Below are positions 27,001-34,752 of a DNA stretch of 64,000 nt, piece after piece. The first letter of the stretch is position 1. Each line of letters begins with the position of its first letter. The DNA lies in assembly GCF_016909015.1 (NCBI RefSeq), contig NZ_JAFBFA010000018.1:31395-95394 (forward strand), read 5' to 3'. The notes under the pieces are model-generated. The model searched no databases. It was not told where the DNA came from and saw only the letters and a program-made list of their open reading frames with translations. This DNA comes from Gracilibacillus alcaliphilus. GTDB taxonomy: Bacteria; Bacillota; Bacilli; Bacillales; Amphibacillaceae. A program made the translations under genes and the position numbers.

Positions 27001-27053
27001 AGACCAGATAAAAATAAGATTGCAGTGATACATATAAATATTAGTCGTTTCAT
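24042..27053 (-). CDS. cell-wall-anchored leucine-rich-repeat protein with DUF2252 kinase-like domain
   Basis: 1003 residues. A signal peptide spans about 1-26. Acidic repeats (about 30-120) of the form VKESTVEDEATEE come next, then internalin-like LRRs (about 150-370; LKELELRGNNITDLTPL repeated about nine times at 22-residue spacing). A full DUF2252 domain spans about 395-825: NPFAFYRGTASLFF, GDLHIENLG (472-480), NDFDEV (494-499), GLGSLGYDRYYVLIEG (653-668), ILDVKAQG and AYAHSRAA. Low-complexity GEGQGETGSDE-type repeats (about 842-930), a sortase motif LPDTA (968-972), a membrane helix (976-995) and a KRK tail finish the protein. GDLHxxN plus DFD resemble the catalytic and metal loops of phosphotransferase-type kinases. 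SD AGGAGG. Isolated gene, no sortase nearby. Confidence 0.9.
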   Translation of the reverse strand: MKRLIFICITAILFLSGLTTNEKISAQIESDDLEESTVEESIVEEEATEEESVKESTVEDEATEEESVKESTVEEEATEEGSVEESTVEDEAAEKAPVEESIVEAEAAEEITAADEEADIEKQFKDDAFLQAIKEKVKANGHDQLSYAALKEIKELTDIRELGIESIEGVELLKELKELELRGNNITDLTPLSELDKLEILDLRNNAITSIEGIETLINLKELDIRGNHVISLTPVKNLTALEALDFRDNSVSDISAVENLVNLIALNARNNAVADLGPIAKLIELEELNMHTNQISDLTPLENLTKIKNLVLRRNKISDISVLENLVLLEDLNIRDNNITDLSPLRNLNYLTVRLNLRDNPITDFSPVASYYDKIEDTDFVISDGPAIDFGDFNLLDGTERIAMLQKYIKESNQHISDHTVRQSKLEQLSANPFAFYRGTASLFFLDVKNQVVDIPENWTVLNQGETWITGDLHIENLGFYGNRNGEAIFELNDFDEVAIAPFYFDLLNFGTGLYLLNDAAPNLQLDAEGITEVVEQYGMYYREAIENVANGSINIQEHYFTKDNLDGFIGDFAKKVSEEPLNNQLATWTTVNEDRMFDLTNNRLEAVTDEENKEIKDNWDSYLSNIDEDILTDVGSGYFEIKDIARRVDAGLGSLGYDRYYVLIEGKTDSAADDIILDVKAQGASAVEASGLFTGDSYPTNASRTINGVNALLNYPDIHWGTLETENQSYLVKERSPYKDEVGPTDIGGKDDLDNYIKASAEVTAYAHSRAASHIGNDNFAANLSQAFQELNNFDKDLAEVTLKYYAQVNKDHELYTALYKDQAFEDINEDENKDDSAGEEGQGETGSDEGENKDNKNNDGDNAIGNDNENNTGNGEEGQGETGSDEGENKDNKNNDGDNENNTGNREEGQGEIGSSEGKNNDSGKEGTKNNLASSGDKNNEKQDKEELLITSSDNHSNLNNEELLPDTATSMFNYLILGIVLLLTGSTVFWIYKRKNTEI

Positions 27054-27276
27054 TATAATCCTCCTAATTCTTAATACGGGGATTATGTTATCATTTTCTC
27101 TATATTTTGAGGTAGAATTTACAAAGAGAACACATTAAAATTACATTGATTTAACTTAACCAGTGGAGCGTTATTAAATTTGGTTCTAAATTGTTTATAA
27201 TTTAACAAAAGAGATCAAAATATGTAGGTCATGTGTGAAGCTATTAAAATAGCTTAAATAAGGGTTTTCTCAAATA
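27054..27276. other. upstream region of the LRR-DUF2252 gene
   Basis: The gap 27054-27734 holds no intact gene. The part next to the LRR gene carries its SD (AGGAGG) and an AT-rich promoter region. The IS110 remnant is at 27277-27423. From 27424 to 27734 I recognise nothing. Confidence 0.4.
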
Positions 27277-27423
27277 AGGTGCCCCATCCTCAAAAGTTTC
27301 TATGAGGAAAAAAGTTCAGAAGGAAAGCATCACCATACTGACGTTGGAGCAGTTGCTAGAAAAATGTGCTATATCATTCATGCGATACTCAAGAAGAATG
27401 AAGCCTATGAAACTAGGCAATAG
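27277..27423 (+). pseudogene. IS110-family transposase C-terminal remnant
   Basis: The frame reads ILKSFYEEKSSEGKHHHTD then VGAVARKMCYIIHAILKKNE and ends AYETRQ-stop. This is the conserved end of IS110/IS116-type DEDD transposases (GKHHxxxxGAVARKLxxIIYAILKKNExYE, as known for the family). About 48 codons remain; the catalytic parts and start are missing. Confidence 0.8.
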
Positions 27424-27734
27424 CCTTGCGAAAATTTAACTTTTCTCAGTTTTTATTTCGCGTGCACTCATCTTTGTAAAATCTCTATTCAACCCTGCAA
27501 CAATTTCTTTTATTTCTCGCTTGACTTTATATAGTTAGTCTTTCTAAATAATCAATAAATAACAGTAAAGATGCTTAGATACCAAATTAAAAACCGATAT
27601 TTCCATTCTAGAACTGATTATTGTTAAACATTAAAGTACATCATAATAGTCGATGACGAAGGTACAATTAATTACTGCCATCATTCCACATCTCCTCAAA
27701 ATCGCTTTTTACAATCATTACTTCAAGAGATGAT

Positions 27735-28463
27735 CTATTCCACTCCTTTTCTTTTTCTTCTTAATTTAAATTGAAATACATCGTTTCTAAAATAGTCACG
27801 GCTGTACATGACAGGTTCATTCAGTTCATTATAATGCAGCTGTTCCATTAACAATACAGTGGTTTCGGGATATAAAAGCAATTTTTGACATAGTTTATCC
27901 GTATGAAGTGGTACGATTAATTCACTATCGCTAGTTAATGTTTTTATGTTACATTCTTTTTCTAGAAACTCCGTCAAAGAACCATACAATTCCTTCTTTT
28001 CAAACGCATCCCCTATGAGAGAGTTATCCATAATATTTTGTGACAATACAACAGGTTCGTTATTCGCCATTCTTATCCTTTGATGAACTGTAACAGGTTT
28101 TCCGATTGGTATCTCTAATTTTTCTGCCCATTCCGGTTCACAATCAACAACTTTTGAAAAATCCTTTCGCTCTCCTTCTTTTAAGCCAGCTGATTTAATC
28201 AAATCAGAAATCTTAGATAAAGTCTCCAAACTACTCGGTATGGTTGGTAGCATCTTCGTAACGAATGTACCAACTCCATGTTTTACTACCAACACACCAC
28301 GATTTTCAAGCAATTTTATTGCAGAACGGAATGTTTCCCGGCTTACATTGAAGTGTTTGGCCATTACATATTCTGTAGGTAACTTTTCCCCTGATTTGTA
28401 CACCCCTTGTTGTATATCTTCCGTTAATTTCTCGCTAATTAACACATAAGTGGGTTTTCTCAT
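27735..28463 (-). CDS. GntR-family regulator with UTRA ligand domain
   Basis: 242 residues from ATG 28463; AGAGGTGA lies 7 nt upstream and the in-frame GTG at 28472 is part of that SD. N-terminal winged HTH (about 5-70: GEKLPTEYVMAKHFNVSRET, ENRGVLVVKHGVGTFV) and a C-terminal UTRA domain (about 90-235: VHQRIRMANNEPVVLSQN, YSRDYFRND) that binds effectors such as sugar phosphates. Last gene of the leftward ABC/PHP operon (19 bases after the small HAD gene), so it probably autoregulates that operon. Confidence 0.92.
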   Translation of the reverse strand: MRKPTYVLISEKLTEDIQQGVYKSGEKLPTEYVMAKHFNVSRETFRSAIKLLENRGVLVVKHGVGTFVTKMLPTIPSSLETLSKISDLIKSAGLKEGERKDFSKVVDCEPEWAEKLEIPIGKPVTVHQRIRMANNEPVVLSQNIMDNSLIGDAFEKKELYGSLTEFLEKECNIKTLTSDSELIVPLHTDKLCQKLLLYPETTVLLMEQLHYNELNEPVMYSRDYFRNDVFQFKLRRKRKGVE

Positions 28464-28482
28464 ATAATTCACCTCTATTTCT

Positions 28483-28713
28483 TTATATAAGGATTAGTTT
28501 TTTTACGGCAATGCCTATATGTGCTTCTTCTAATAAGGTAATATCATTTAAGTTGTTCCCAAAGCCTATAGTATACATGTCTGTATAATGACAATGTATT
28601 ATTAACTTTTTTAATGCCTCCCCCTTTGATCTATTTTCAGGTTCTGAAATATTATGTTCATCATTTAATAACGAACCATCTAAATCTGTAACAATTAAAT
28701 ATCTATTTATCAT
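28483..28713 (-). pseudogene. HAD (Cof-type) phosphatase gene with large in-frame internal deletion
   Basis: The 76-residue frame keeps the first HAD motif (VTDLDGSLL, nucleophile Asp and acid/base Asp) and then, after about 45 residues (SKGEALKKL), jumps to the last motif (GFGNNLNDITLLEEAHIGIAV). Normal Cof-type HADs have about 250-270 residues, so about 190 including the cap domain are missing. A good SD (GGGAGG) is still present, so a mini-protein may be made. Start 28713 is preferred over 28716 on spacing. Probably a dead gene; a regulatory mini-protein is a less likely alternative. Confidence 0.7.
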
Positions 28714-28935
28714 CATATCCTCCCTTCGTATTCAAAGACAGGCACTACGATTTTTATACTTAATTATGACTTTACTTTTATTTAATGATTAATAGAAAAT
28801 ACCTAATCTATCTATGACTATCCTTATAAAAATTCATATATGTTAAATTCTATATACCCATTTTTCAAAAATACTGTTGCCCAATTATTTAATTGAGCAA
28901 CAGCTGCATAAGCTAGATTATCTACTTATATGATT

Positions 28936-29682
28936 TCATAATTGCTTTTTTAAAACTTTTTTTATTAGACGGGCTGCTTTTACTTTTTCTTTTAAGCATG
29001 GAGATATTTTCACCTCATAGCTTCCTGCGTTAATCATTAATTTTATTTCATGTACTGTAGAAGGCTCCTCAAATAAAATGTTATATACACTCCCATACTG
29101 TAAATGGTGATGTGTATCACTTCCTGCAATTACAGGTAAATCCAGATTCCCTGCTAACTCTTCTACTTCATCTCTTACAGTTATCCCCTGGCGATAAATA
29201 TCTGTCGCATTTAAATCCAAAGCATCGAGTTGTTTCAATAAGTTAAAATCAATATGATGCAATGGTGTCTTTGATCTGAATGGATGCGCTCCAATTTTAA
29301 GCAGTTCTAACTTACTTACAACATCTAATAATTTCTTAAAAGAAATATGATTATCATCTGGCAAATGCGGAATTAGAACGTCATATACTTTCAAGATATC
29401 ACGACGGTTACCAACTAATAAAATATGTCCTACTTCTTTAATATCGATTTCAATACCAGTAAACACTTTAAAGCCATCAACGTCATAATAATCTCCTTTA
29501 TAAGGAAAATGGGCATGTAATTGTTTGTAGATATCCTTAAAGTTCTTGGTATTAAAATGCTCTGTTAAAGCTATTGCATCGAGTCCACTTTCTCTAGCTT
29601 CATTTATTTTGTCAATAAATTCTTCTACCTTAAAATCAACATTTTTTGTTAAATTAGCGTGTGTATGAAAATCCATTTTCAT
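28936..29682 (-). CDS. PHP-domain metal-dependent phosphoesterase
   Basis: 248 residues. Begins MKMDFHTHANLTK with the PHP metal motif HTH (His6, His8), then ALTEHFN, EIDIKEVGHILLVG, GAHPFRSKT and SDTHHHLQYG, the remaining metal-ligand motifs. PHP proteins hydrolyse phosphate esters such as histidinol-P or nucleoside 3',5'-bisphosphates; substrate here unknown. RBS AGGAGAG. It is 24 bp downstream of a sugar-binding lipoprotein gene, which suggests a role on an imported phosphorylated or phosphate-linked sugar (inference). Confidence 0.88.
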   Translation of the reverse strand: MKMDFHTHANLTKNVDFKVEEFIDKINEARESGLDAIALTEHFNTKNFKDIYKQLHAHFPYKGDYYDVDGFKVFTGIEIDIKEVGHILLVGNRRDILKVYDVLIPHLPDDNHISFKKLLDVVSKLELLKIGAHPFRSKTPLHHIDFNLLKQLDALDLNATDIYRQGITVRDEVEELAGNLDLPVIAGSDTHHHLQYGSVYNILFEEPSTVHEIKLMINAGSYEVKISPCLKEKVKAARLIKKVLKKQL

Positions 29683-29706
29683 CTCTATCTCTCCTATGTT
29701 GTCATA

Positions 29707-31245
29707 TTAGTTACGTTCTTCCTTATACTGACTATATGCGTCATTTATCTCTTCGATAATATCGTTGCCTCCATTTTCTTTCCATGTATTAACCGCCAGT
29801 TCTACATCTTCCATTTCACGCTGACCAACTACAACTTCTGTTAGGATTTGCTCAAATTCTGCATCGAGTTGCGCACCTATTTTTATATCTGTATCGGAAA
29901 TTAAACCGGGATTATCATCCTCCCAAGTAAATTCTTCAAGCCATTCATATCTTTCACCTAATGTTTCTTCAAATTCATCACCTAGCCACCAATAAGAGCG
30001 ATGTAATGGATTCCATGCGCGCAATAGAGCCGTACCAATATCCGCAGGTTGATGTTCTTCCCATGCGTCTAATTCCTCTACTGTACCATCGTCATGAATA
30101 GTATAATGAATATCTTCCAAACCATGACGCGTAATTTCATAGCCTTCCGTCACGTTCCATTCCAAAATCGCCAAGATTCGATGTGCTTTCGCTGCACCCA
30201 CATTACTATTAATTACTTTTTTAAAATAACCTGGCCTTGTTGGCGTAGTCCGTTCACCGCTTGGTCCTGCTGGCGGATCAATATAGGTCAGTTCTGCATC
30301 TGGATCATGTTCTTTAATGTCCACTTCTTCTTTTCGGTGAACACTGTTCGGATTAACATACTCAATACCAGCAACGCCATCGCTCAAACGTGTATTTGCA
30401 TCTCTCCAATCCGTATGCAGCATAAAGTCTTTGTCGAGTACATCATCTTCATAAGCTTTTCTCATAAAACCGATATAATCTTCTAACTCTTTTAATTGCG
30501 CTTGATACGGTACTAGTTCCCCATCAAATTCCTTCCATGCTCTTGCTAATCCAAATGCACCGCCACGCCACGCAGTTCCTTCATCAGAAAACAAACCAAT
30601 TGCTGAGAAACCTATGGTATCTTTTTTTCCTGTTCCATTCGGATCATCATGAGCGAAAGCATAAGCTACTTTGTAAAAATCTTCTATTGTATCTGGTACT
30701 TCAAGATCTAAATTATCAAGCCAGTCCTGTCTAATCGCTAGCATATTTCTGGTAGCTAACCTATATTCCGGAATCCCATAAAAATGATCCACAGGATTCA
30801 GCACCTCCCAAGCTGATGTTGGAATGGATGCTTCTAAATCTGGGTGATACTCTAATAATGGCTTGACATCATAGTACACTCCTTTTTCCGCCCAATTTGA
30901 ATACATCTGCGGATCATTGTATCCAAAGCGCCAGATATCCGGCAAATTATTACTTGCTGCCAATGTATTTACATACGAATCAAAATCATCTCGATCATAG
31001 TACTGCATGTCAAATGTCACATTAAACTTTTCTTCAATCAATTCAAATATTGGATTGTCTTCATATTCAATTGGAGTACCCGTGGTCAACATAGAAATAG
31101 TCATGTGTTCATCAAAATTGAATGGTTCAAATTCTTCATTCGATTCTCCAGCCACATTTGAATTTTGCGTATTCTCATTATTACAAGCCGCTAAAAATCC
31201 AATTAACAATACAGATACGAAAAAAAATAAGGTATACTTTTTCAT
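29707..31245 (-). CDS. ABC transporter substrate-binding lipoprotein (LipO/YtcQ type)
   Basis: 512 residues from ATG 31245 (GGAGG at 6 nt; ATG 31251 lies within the SD). Signal MKKYTLFFFVSVLLIGF with lipobox LAAC (Cys21). The length above 500 and motifs FNVTFDMQYYDRDDF, LPDIWRFGYNDP and RQDWLDNLDLEVPDTIEDFYK are those of the long binding proteins paired with LplB/LplC-type permeases, which follow the same operon here. Substrate not determinable. Confidence 0.92.
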   Translation of the reverse strand: MKKYTLFFFVSVLLIGFLAACNNENTQNSNVAGESNEEFEPFNFDEHMTISMLTTGTPIEYEDNPIFELIEEKFNVTFDMQYYDRDDFDSYVNTLAASNNLPDIWRFGYNDPQMYSNWAEKGVYYDVKPLLEYHPDLEASIPTSAWEVLNPVDHFYGIPEYRLATRNMLAIRQDWLDNLDLEVPDTIEDFYKVAYAFAHDDPNGTGKKDTIGFSAIGLFSDEGTAWRGGAFGLARAWKEFDGELVPYQAQLKELEDYIGFMRKAYEDDVLDKDFMLHTDWRDANTRLSDGVAGIEYVNPNSVHRKEEVDIKEHDPDAELTYIDPPAGPSGERTTPTRPGYFKKVINSNVGAAKAHRILAILEWNVTEGYEITRHGLEDIHYTIHDDGTVEELDAWEEHQPADIGTALLRAWNPLHRSYWWLGDEFEETLGERYEWLEEFTWEDDNPGLISDTDIKIGAQLDAEFEQILTEVVVGQREMEDVELAVNTWKENGGNDIIEEINDAYSQYKEERN

Positions 31246-31285
31246 AACCATCCTCCATATTTTAATTTTCTAGTGATTCGATTCT

Positions 31286-32152
31286 TTAATCTTTTACAGA
31301 TCCTAGTAAAAATCCTTTATTAAAGTACTTCTGAAAGAACGGGAAGATAATTATCAAAGGCACAATCGTGATAATTATGGCAGCTAATGGAACTGCTTGA
31401 CTAAAAGCAATATCAGCAATATGCGGGTCAAAAAAGTCTTCTTCCATAATAATTAGACGACGAAGCAACACTTGAAGCGGCATTTTATCTTGATCATGCA
31501 GATACAAAATGGCATCAAAATACGAATTCCAATGAGAAACGATATAAAAAATAGTAAATGTTGCCATCGCTGGCCTTGCGAGTGGTAGGGCAATAGAAAA
31601 CAATAATCTCCATTCGCCGCATCCATCCATTTTGGCGGCTTCTTCCAGTTCATCAGGAATATTGCCAAACAAACCTCTCATTACAATTAAATAAAATGGA
31701 GAGATGGCACCTACTAACCATATGGACCAATAGCTATCCAGCAAACCTAAATTATTGACGATTAGGTATAACGGGATCATGCCCCCGCTAAATAGCATCG
31801 TAAACAATACCATAAAATTAATTATACTGCGCCCAACCAGCCATCTTTTAGAGAGACCATATGCCATTAAAGTAGTAAATAACATATTAATAAATGTACC
31901 GATACCTGTAATAATGATGGAATTCTTTAATGCATTTAAAAATTCCGAACTATTAAAAAGATATTTGTAGGCATCCAAGGAGATTTCCTTAGGTATAAGA
32001 AAGAAATTTCTTGTGACAAATTCACTTCTTGGAGCAAGCGAACCTCCTAGAACGTATACTAATGGCAACGCTACAAGGATTGTAATTACAGTTATAAGAA
32101 AGTAAACAAAGAAAGAAAAGAGTTTATCTTCATTTAACTTAAATTTGCTCAT
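31286..32152 (-). CDS. ABC transporter permease (LplC/YtcP type)
   Basis: 288 residues, six membrane segments; FVTRNFFLIPKEISLDAYKY follows the first helix and the EAA loop is EAAKMDGCGEW. C-terminus FFQKYFNKGFLLGSVKD is diagnostic of the YtcP/LplC group. Its ATG shares one base with the stop of the partner permease (TAATG), showing coupling. Confidence 0.94.
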   Translation of the reverse strand: MSKFKLNEDKLFSFFVYFLITVITILVALPLVYVLGGSLAPRSEFVTRNFFLIPKEISLDAYKYLFNSSEFLNALKNSIIITGIGTFINMLFTTLMAYGLSKRWLVGRSIINFMVLFTMLFSGGMIPLYLIVNNLGLLDSYWSIWLVGAISPFYLIVMRGLFGNIPDELEEAAKMDGCGEWRLLFSIALPLARPAMATFTIFYIVSHWNSYFDAILYLHDQDKMPLQVLLRRLIIMEEDFFDPHIADIAFSQAVPLAAIIITIVPLIIIFPFFQKYFNKGFLLGSVKD

Positions 32153-33126
32153 TAATACACCCCCTCTTTTCCCATTCTTTTTGCAATCGTATTTGCCACC
32201 ATTACTAATATTAATCCAACCATTGATTTAAATAATCCAACCGCTGTTGTGTAGCCAAATTGACCTCCAAGAATTCCTGCTCGATAGATGTATGTATCAA
32301 ATACTTCAGAAACATTAAGATTTAAAGGATTCTGTAATAAAAGAATATGTGTATAACTTAAATCCATAAATCCTCCCATTCGTAAAATCAGCATAATGAT
32401 AACTACATACATGATAGAAGGTAACGTAATGTGCCACGTCATTTGGATTCTCGAAGCACCGTCCACTCTTGCAGCATGATAGAGCTCCGGATTCACAGAT
32501 GACATTGCTGCTAAATATATAATGGCATCCCAGCCCATCCCATTCCAAATATTGTGAATAACCCATAAAGGCCGGAAATACTGTGAATCTGTCAAAAGTT
32601 CTATCCGGTTATATCCATTATTTTCAAGTAAATTATTGACAGCTCCTGTCTGAGTTGAAAATAACACAGCGGTAATACCGACGATAACCACCCACGAAAC
32701 AAAATGCGGCGTATATAAGATGGTTTGGACAGATGATTTGAACCACCGTAAACGAATCTCATTTAACAACAGTGCTAAAATAATTGGAGCGGGGAAATAA
32801 AAAATAATATCGTAGATTCCTAGAATTAAAGTATTTGATAACAAATCTAGAAAAATTCGTTCTTCAAATAACCTACGGAAATGTTCAAGTCCTACCCACT
32901 CACTATTCAAAAATCCTTGGAACGGATCATATTCCATAAAAGCAACTGTTAAACCAATTAAAGGACCGTAATTAAAGATTAAAAAATATAAGACCCCAGG
33001 AAGAAGCATCAAATAGATTGGCAAACCTCTTTTAATCATTTTTTTTCTTTTCTCTCTAGCATTTTTTACTTTAGGAATTGAAGCCGTTTGAATTGGTTTT
33101 GCTGTCTTTTTAAATCTGTTTCCCAT
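32152..33126 (-). CDS. ABC transporter permease (LplB/YteP type)
   Basis: 324 residues with a basic N-terminus of about 30 residues and six membrane segments. Motifs YGPLIGLTVAFMEYDPFQG and NTLILGIYDIIFYFPAPIIL are typical of LplB-type permeases; EAA loop HAARVDGASR. GGAGG lies about 14 nt before the ATG, further than usual, with an in-frame TAA between, so no other start fits. First gene of the leftward operon that ends with the GntR gene at 27735. Confidence 0.93.
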   Translation of the reverse strand: MGNRFKKTAKPIQTASIPKVKNAREKRKKMIKRGLPIYLMLLPGVLYFLIFNYGPLIGLTVAFMEYDPFQGFLNSEWVGLEHFRRLFEERIFLDLLSNTLILGIYDIIFYFPAPIILALLLNEIRLRWFKSSVQTILYTPHFVSWVVIVGITAVLFSTQTGAVNNLLENNGYNRIELLTDSQYFRPLWVIHNIWNGMGWDAIIYLAAMSSVNPELYHAARVDGASRIQMTWHITLPSIMYVVIIMLILRMGGFMDLSYTHILLLQNPLNLNVSEVFDTYIYRAGILGGQFGYTTAVGLFKSMVGLILVMVANTIAKRMGKEGVY

Positions 33127-33437
33127 TTCTTAATATACTTCCTCCTCTGAATAAAATTAGGTTACAGCAGTATCTTATTCAAAGCCCCCTTTGTATAACT
33201 TTATTTATCTACACCCTTCAGTTGTATAGACATCTTATTAAGAAATATAGCACCCCAATATTAATAAAGTATTAACGACATATGTTTTTATTGTAAACAA
33301 GCCATTTCTATTTAGCACCAATATATACCATTTTAAAAATTCAGCAACAGATGTCTAGATTTCCTTATATAGAGGATGAAAAAGGTAGGTTGAGGTGGGG
33401 ATCTATTGGAGGCACTTACAAACAACTAAAAGCTAAA
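33127..33437. other. upstream region of the ABC/PHP/GntR operon
   Basis: The gap runs to 33855. This part should carry the operon promoter but I cannot assign boxes with confidence. Further right come the long hairpin (33438-33487) and a terminator (33796-33830). An 81-codon frame at 33351-33593 spans the hairpin and shows no family signature. Confidence 0.4.
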
Positions 33438-33487
33438 ATTGGCTGGATTGAGTTATTCGAACATCGAATTCAATCCAGCCAATTTGC
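33438..33487. repeat. 50-bp near-perfect inverted repeat
   Basis: AAATTGGCTGGATTGA (33438-33453) pairs with TCAATCCAGCCAATTT (33472-33487); the centre contains a second pair ATTCGA/TCGAAT. This is among the longest stems in the window. It has no T-run on either side, so a terminator is uncertain; a transposon end-to-end junction or RNA structure is possible. Confidence 0.65.
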
Positions 33488-33795
33488 TGCTTCTTATACA
33501 TTTTTACTTTTTATAGAAGTAAGGAACAACTATTTTCTTAACGCAAGTCACTGTTCAGGCTTACTGATTCTAAAAAACTCCACTCTGTTTTGATTAATAT
33601 AGAATGACTAATATGCATTACCCAACAACTCCCTCCGAAAAATAGGAATAATGTCAGGGAAAGAATAAATGAAATAGATAAGCGACAACAGGTGTTTTTC
33701 TAAATAAGCACTTGGATTTCAAAATAATTCTTAAGTACTGACAATTCAATAGACGCATTACAATTTGCTGTTGAATGTGAATCTTAGACTTAAGT

Positions 33796-33830
33796 GACTT
33801 GCCTTTGTTATATAGTGGCAAGTCTTTTCA
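33796..33830 (+). terminator. rho-independent terminator
   Basis: GACTTGCC (33796-33803) and GGCAAGTC (33817-33824) with a 13-base loop, followed by TTTTCATTT. No gene precedes it on this strand, so it is either an orphan terminator or acts on antisense transcription toward the DinB gene. Confidence 0.6.
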
Positions 33831-33855
33831 TTTATGGGGGAAAAAATTCCATACC

Positions 33856-33999
33856 CTAATACTTCATTTCAAGCTGATACTTTCCAATGCTACCTGTATT
33901 TAAATTAAAATGGACATATGCCAGTCTGCTGGTTTGACCCGTTTCTATTAATTTATCATCAAAATTCAGGTACTTGATTATCCTAGCTAATATTACCTT
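33856..33999 (-). pseudogene. 3' fragment of an unidentified gene
   Basis: A 47-codon frame without start reads ILARIIKYLNFDDKLIETG, then QTSRLAYVHFNLNTGS and IGKYQLEMKY-stop. It is protein-like and ends cleanly, but an upstream stop at 34000-34002 closes it. It lies just downstream of the DinB-like gene. Family not recognised. Confidence 0.45.
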
Positions 34000-34020
34000 C
34001 TATTTTGCCAACAACTAAAC

Positions 34021-34554
34021 TCAATTATATTTTCTCCTCATCTGCTCTAAATACACTTCTGATTTTCCTTTAGGGATACTAAGCGTTTCCCAATCTGCTG
34101 CCTTTATCTGTTTGCCAATATAGACAATCTGTCCAATATGATAAGCATAATGTGCCAGCTGCCTTTCTATTGCATCCAATATCGTGTGACTTTCACCCCG
34201 GATCAAAATAGTCTTTAATAAGTCGGCTCCATCTAACCCATCCAATGCTTGAAAAAGAACACTCCATCCACTTTCCCATACTTCTTTTAGTTCCTGCATG
34301 GACCTTATTGTATCCTCAAATTCCTGATCACGATTTCTGGTCGGCTTCTCTCCATCTGTTGTTAAAAAATCTGTCCATCTGGATAGCATATTGCCACTTA
34401 AATGCTTTACAATCACAGCAATACTATTGGACTCCTTGTTCGCCCTCCAATGAATATGCTCCTCTGCCAATTGGTTCATTGTTTTATTGCCAAGCTCTTT
34501 AACACTTTGAAACCTTTTCCGTACTACTTTCAGGTATTCTTCGTCTACACGCAT
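34021..34554 (-). CDS. DinB-superfamily protein (DUF1572-like)
   Basis: 177 residues, all-helical four-helix-bundle type. The metal ligands expected for the superfamily are visible: a His in VKHLSGNM and the HYAYHIGQIVY pair (HxxxH). Members include bacillithiol-dependent transferases and DNA-damage-induced proteins; the reaction of this one is unknown. RBS AGGAGGG. Single gene, divergent from the trehalose operon. Confidence 0.88.
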   Translation of the reverse strand: MRVDEEYLKVVRKRFQSVKELGNKTMNQLAEEHIHWRANKESNSIAVIVKHLSGNMLSRWTDFLTTDGEKPTRNRDQEFEDTIRSMQELKEVWESGWSVLFQALDGLDGADLLKTILIRGESHTILDAIERQLAHYAYHIGQIVYIGKQIKAADWETLSIPKGKSEVYLEQMRRKYN

Positions 34555-34675
34555 ATTATCCCTCCTATTTACAACAACTTTCTATGCTTCTCCTCTTCTT
34601 CGCTCAGGCTGTCTTTCAATAAATATTATTCGTTCAATTATAACAATGACCCATAAAAATAACACAAAATTTTTA

Positions 34676-34732
34676 TTGACAAACTTGTATATACAAGTTA
34701 AAATGAAAACGTTAATACTTGTATATACAAGA
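34676..34732 (+). promoter_or_regulatory. trehalose promoter with two TreR boxes and a cre site
   Basis: -35 TTGACA (34676-34681), 17-base spacer, -10 TAAAAT (34699-34704). The palindrome ACTTGTATATACAAGT (34683-34698) fills the spacer; a second copy ACTTGTATATACAAGA is at 34717-34732. TTGTATATACAA is the known TreR operator type. Between them TGAAAACGTTAATA (34704-34717) matches the CcpA cre consensus TGWNANCGNTNWCA with one mismatch. This predicts trehalose-6-P induction and glucose repression. Confidence 0.88.
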
Positions 34733-34752
34733 TATAAAAAGGAGGAAAGACA

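Noticed and set aside
27600..27734. short IIIVDDEG-like stretch resembling a response regulator start
   Set aside because: No continuing receiver pattern follows and the frame soon becomes non-protein-like.
33351..33593. 81-codon plus-strand frame
   Set aside because: It runs through a 50-base perfect palindrome, lacks an SD and shows no family features.
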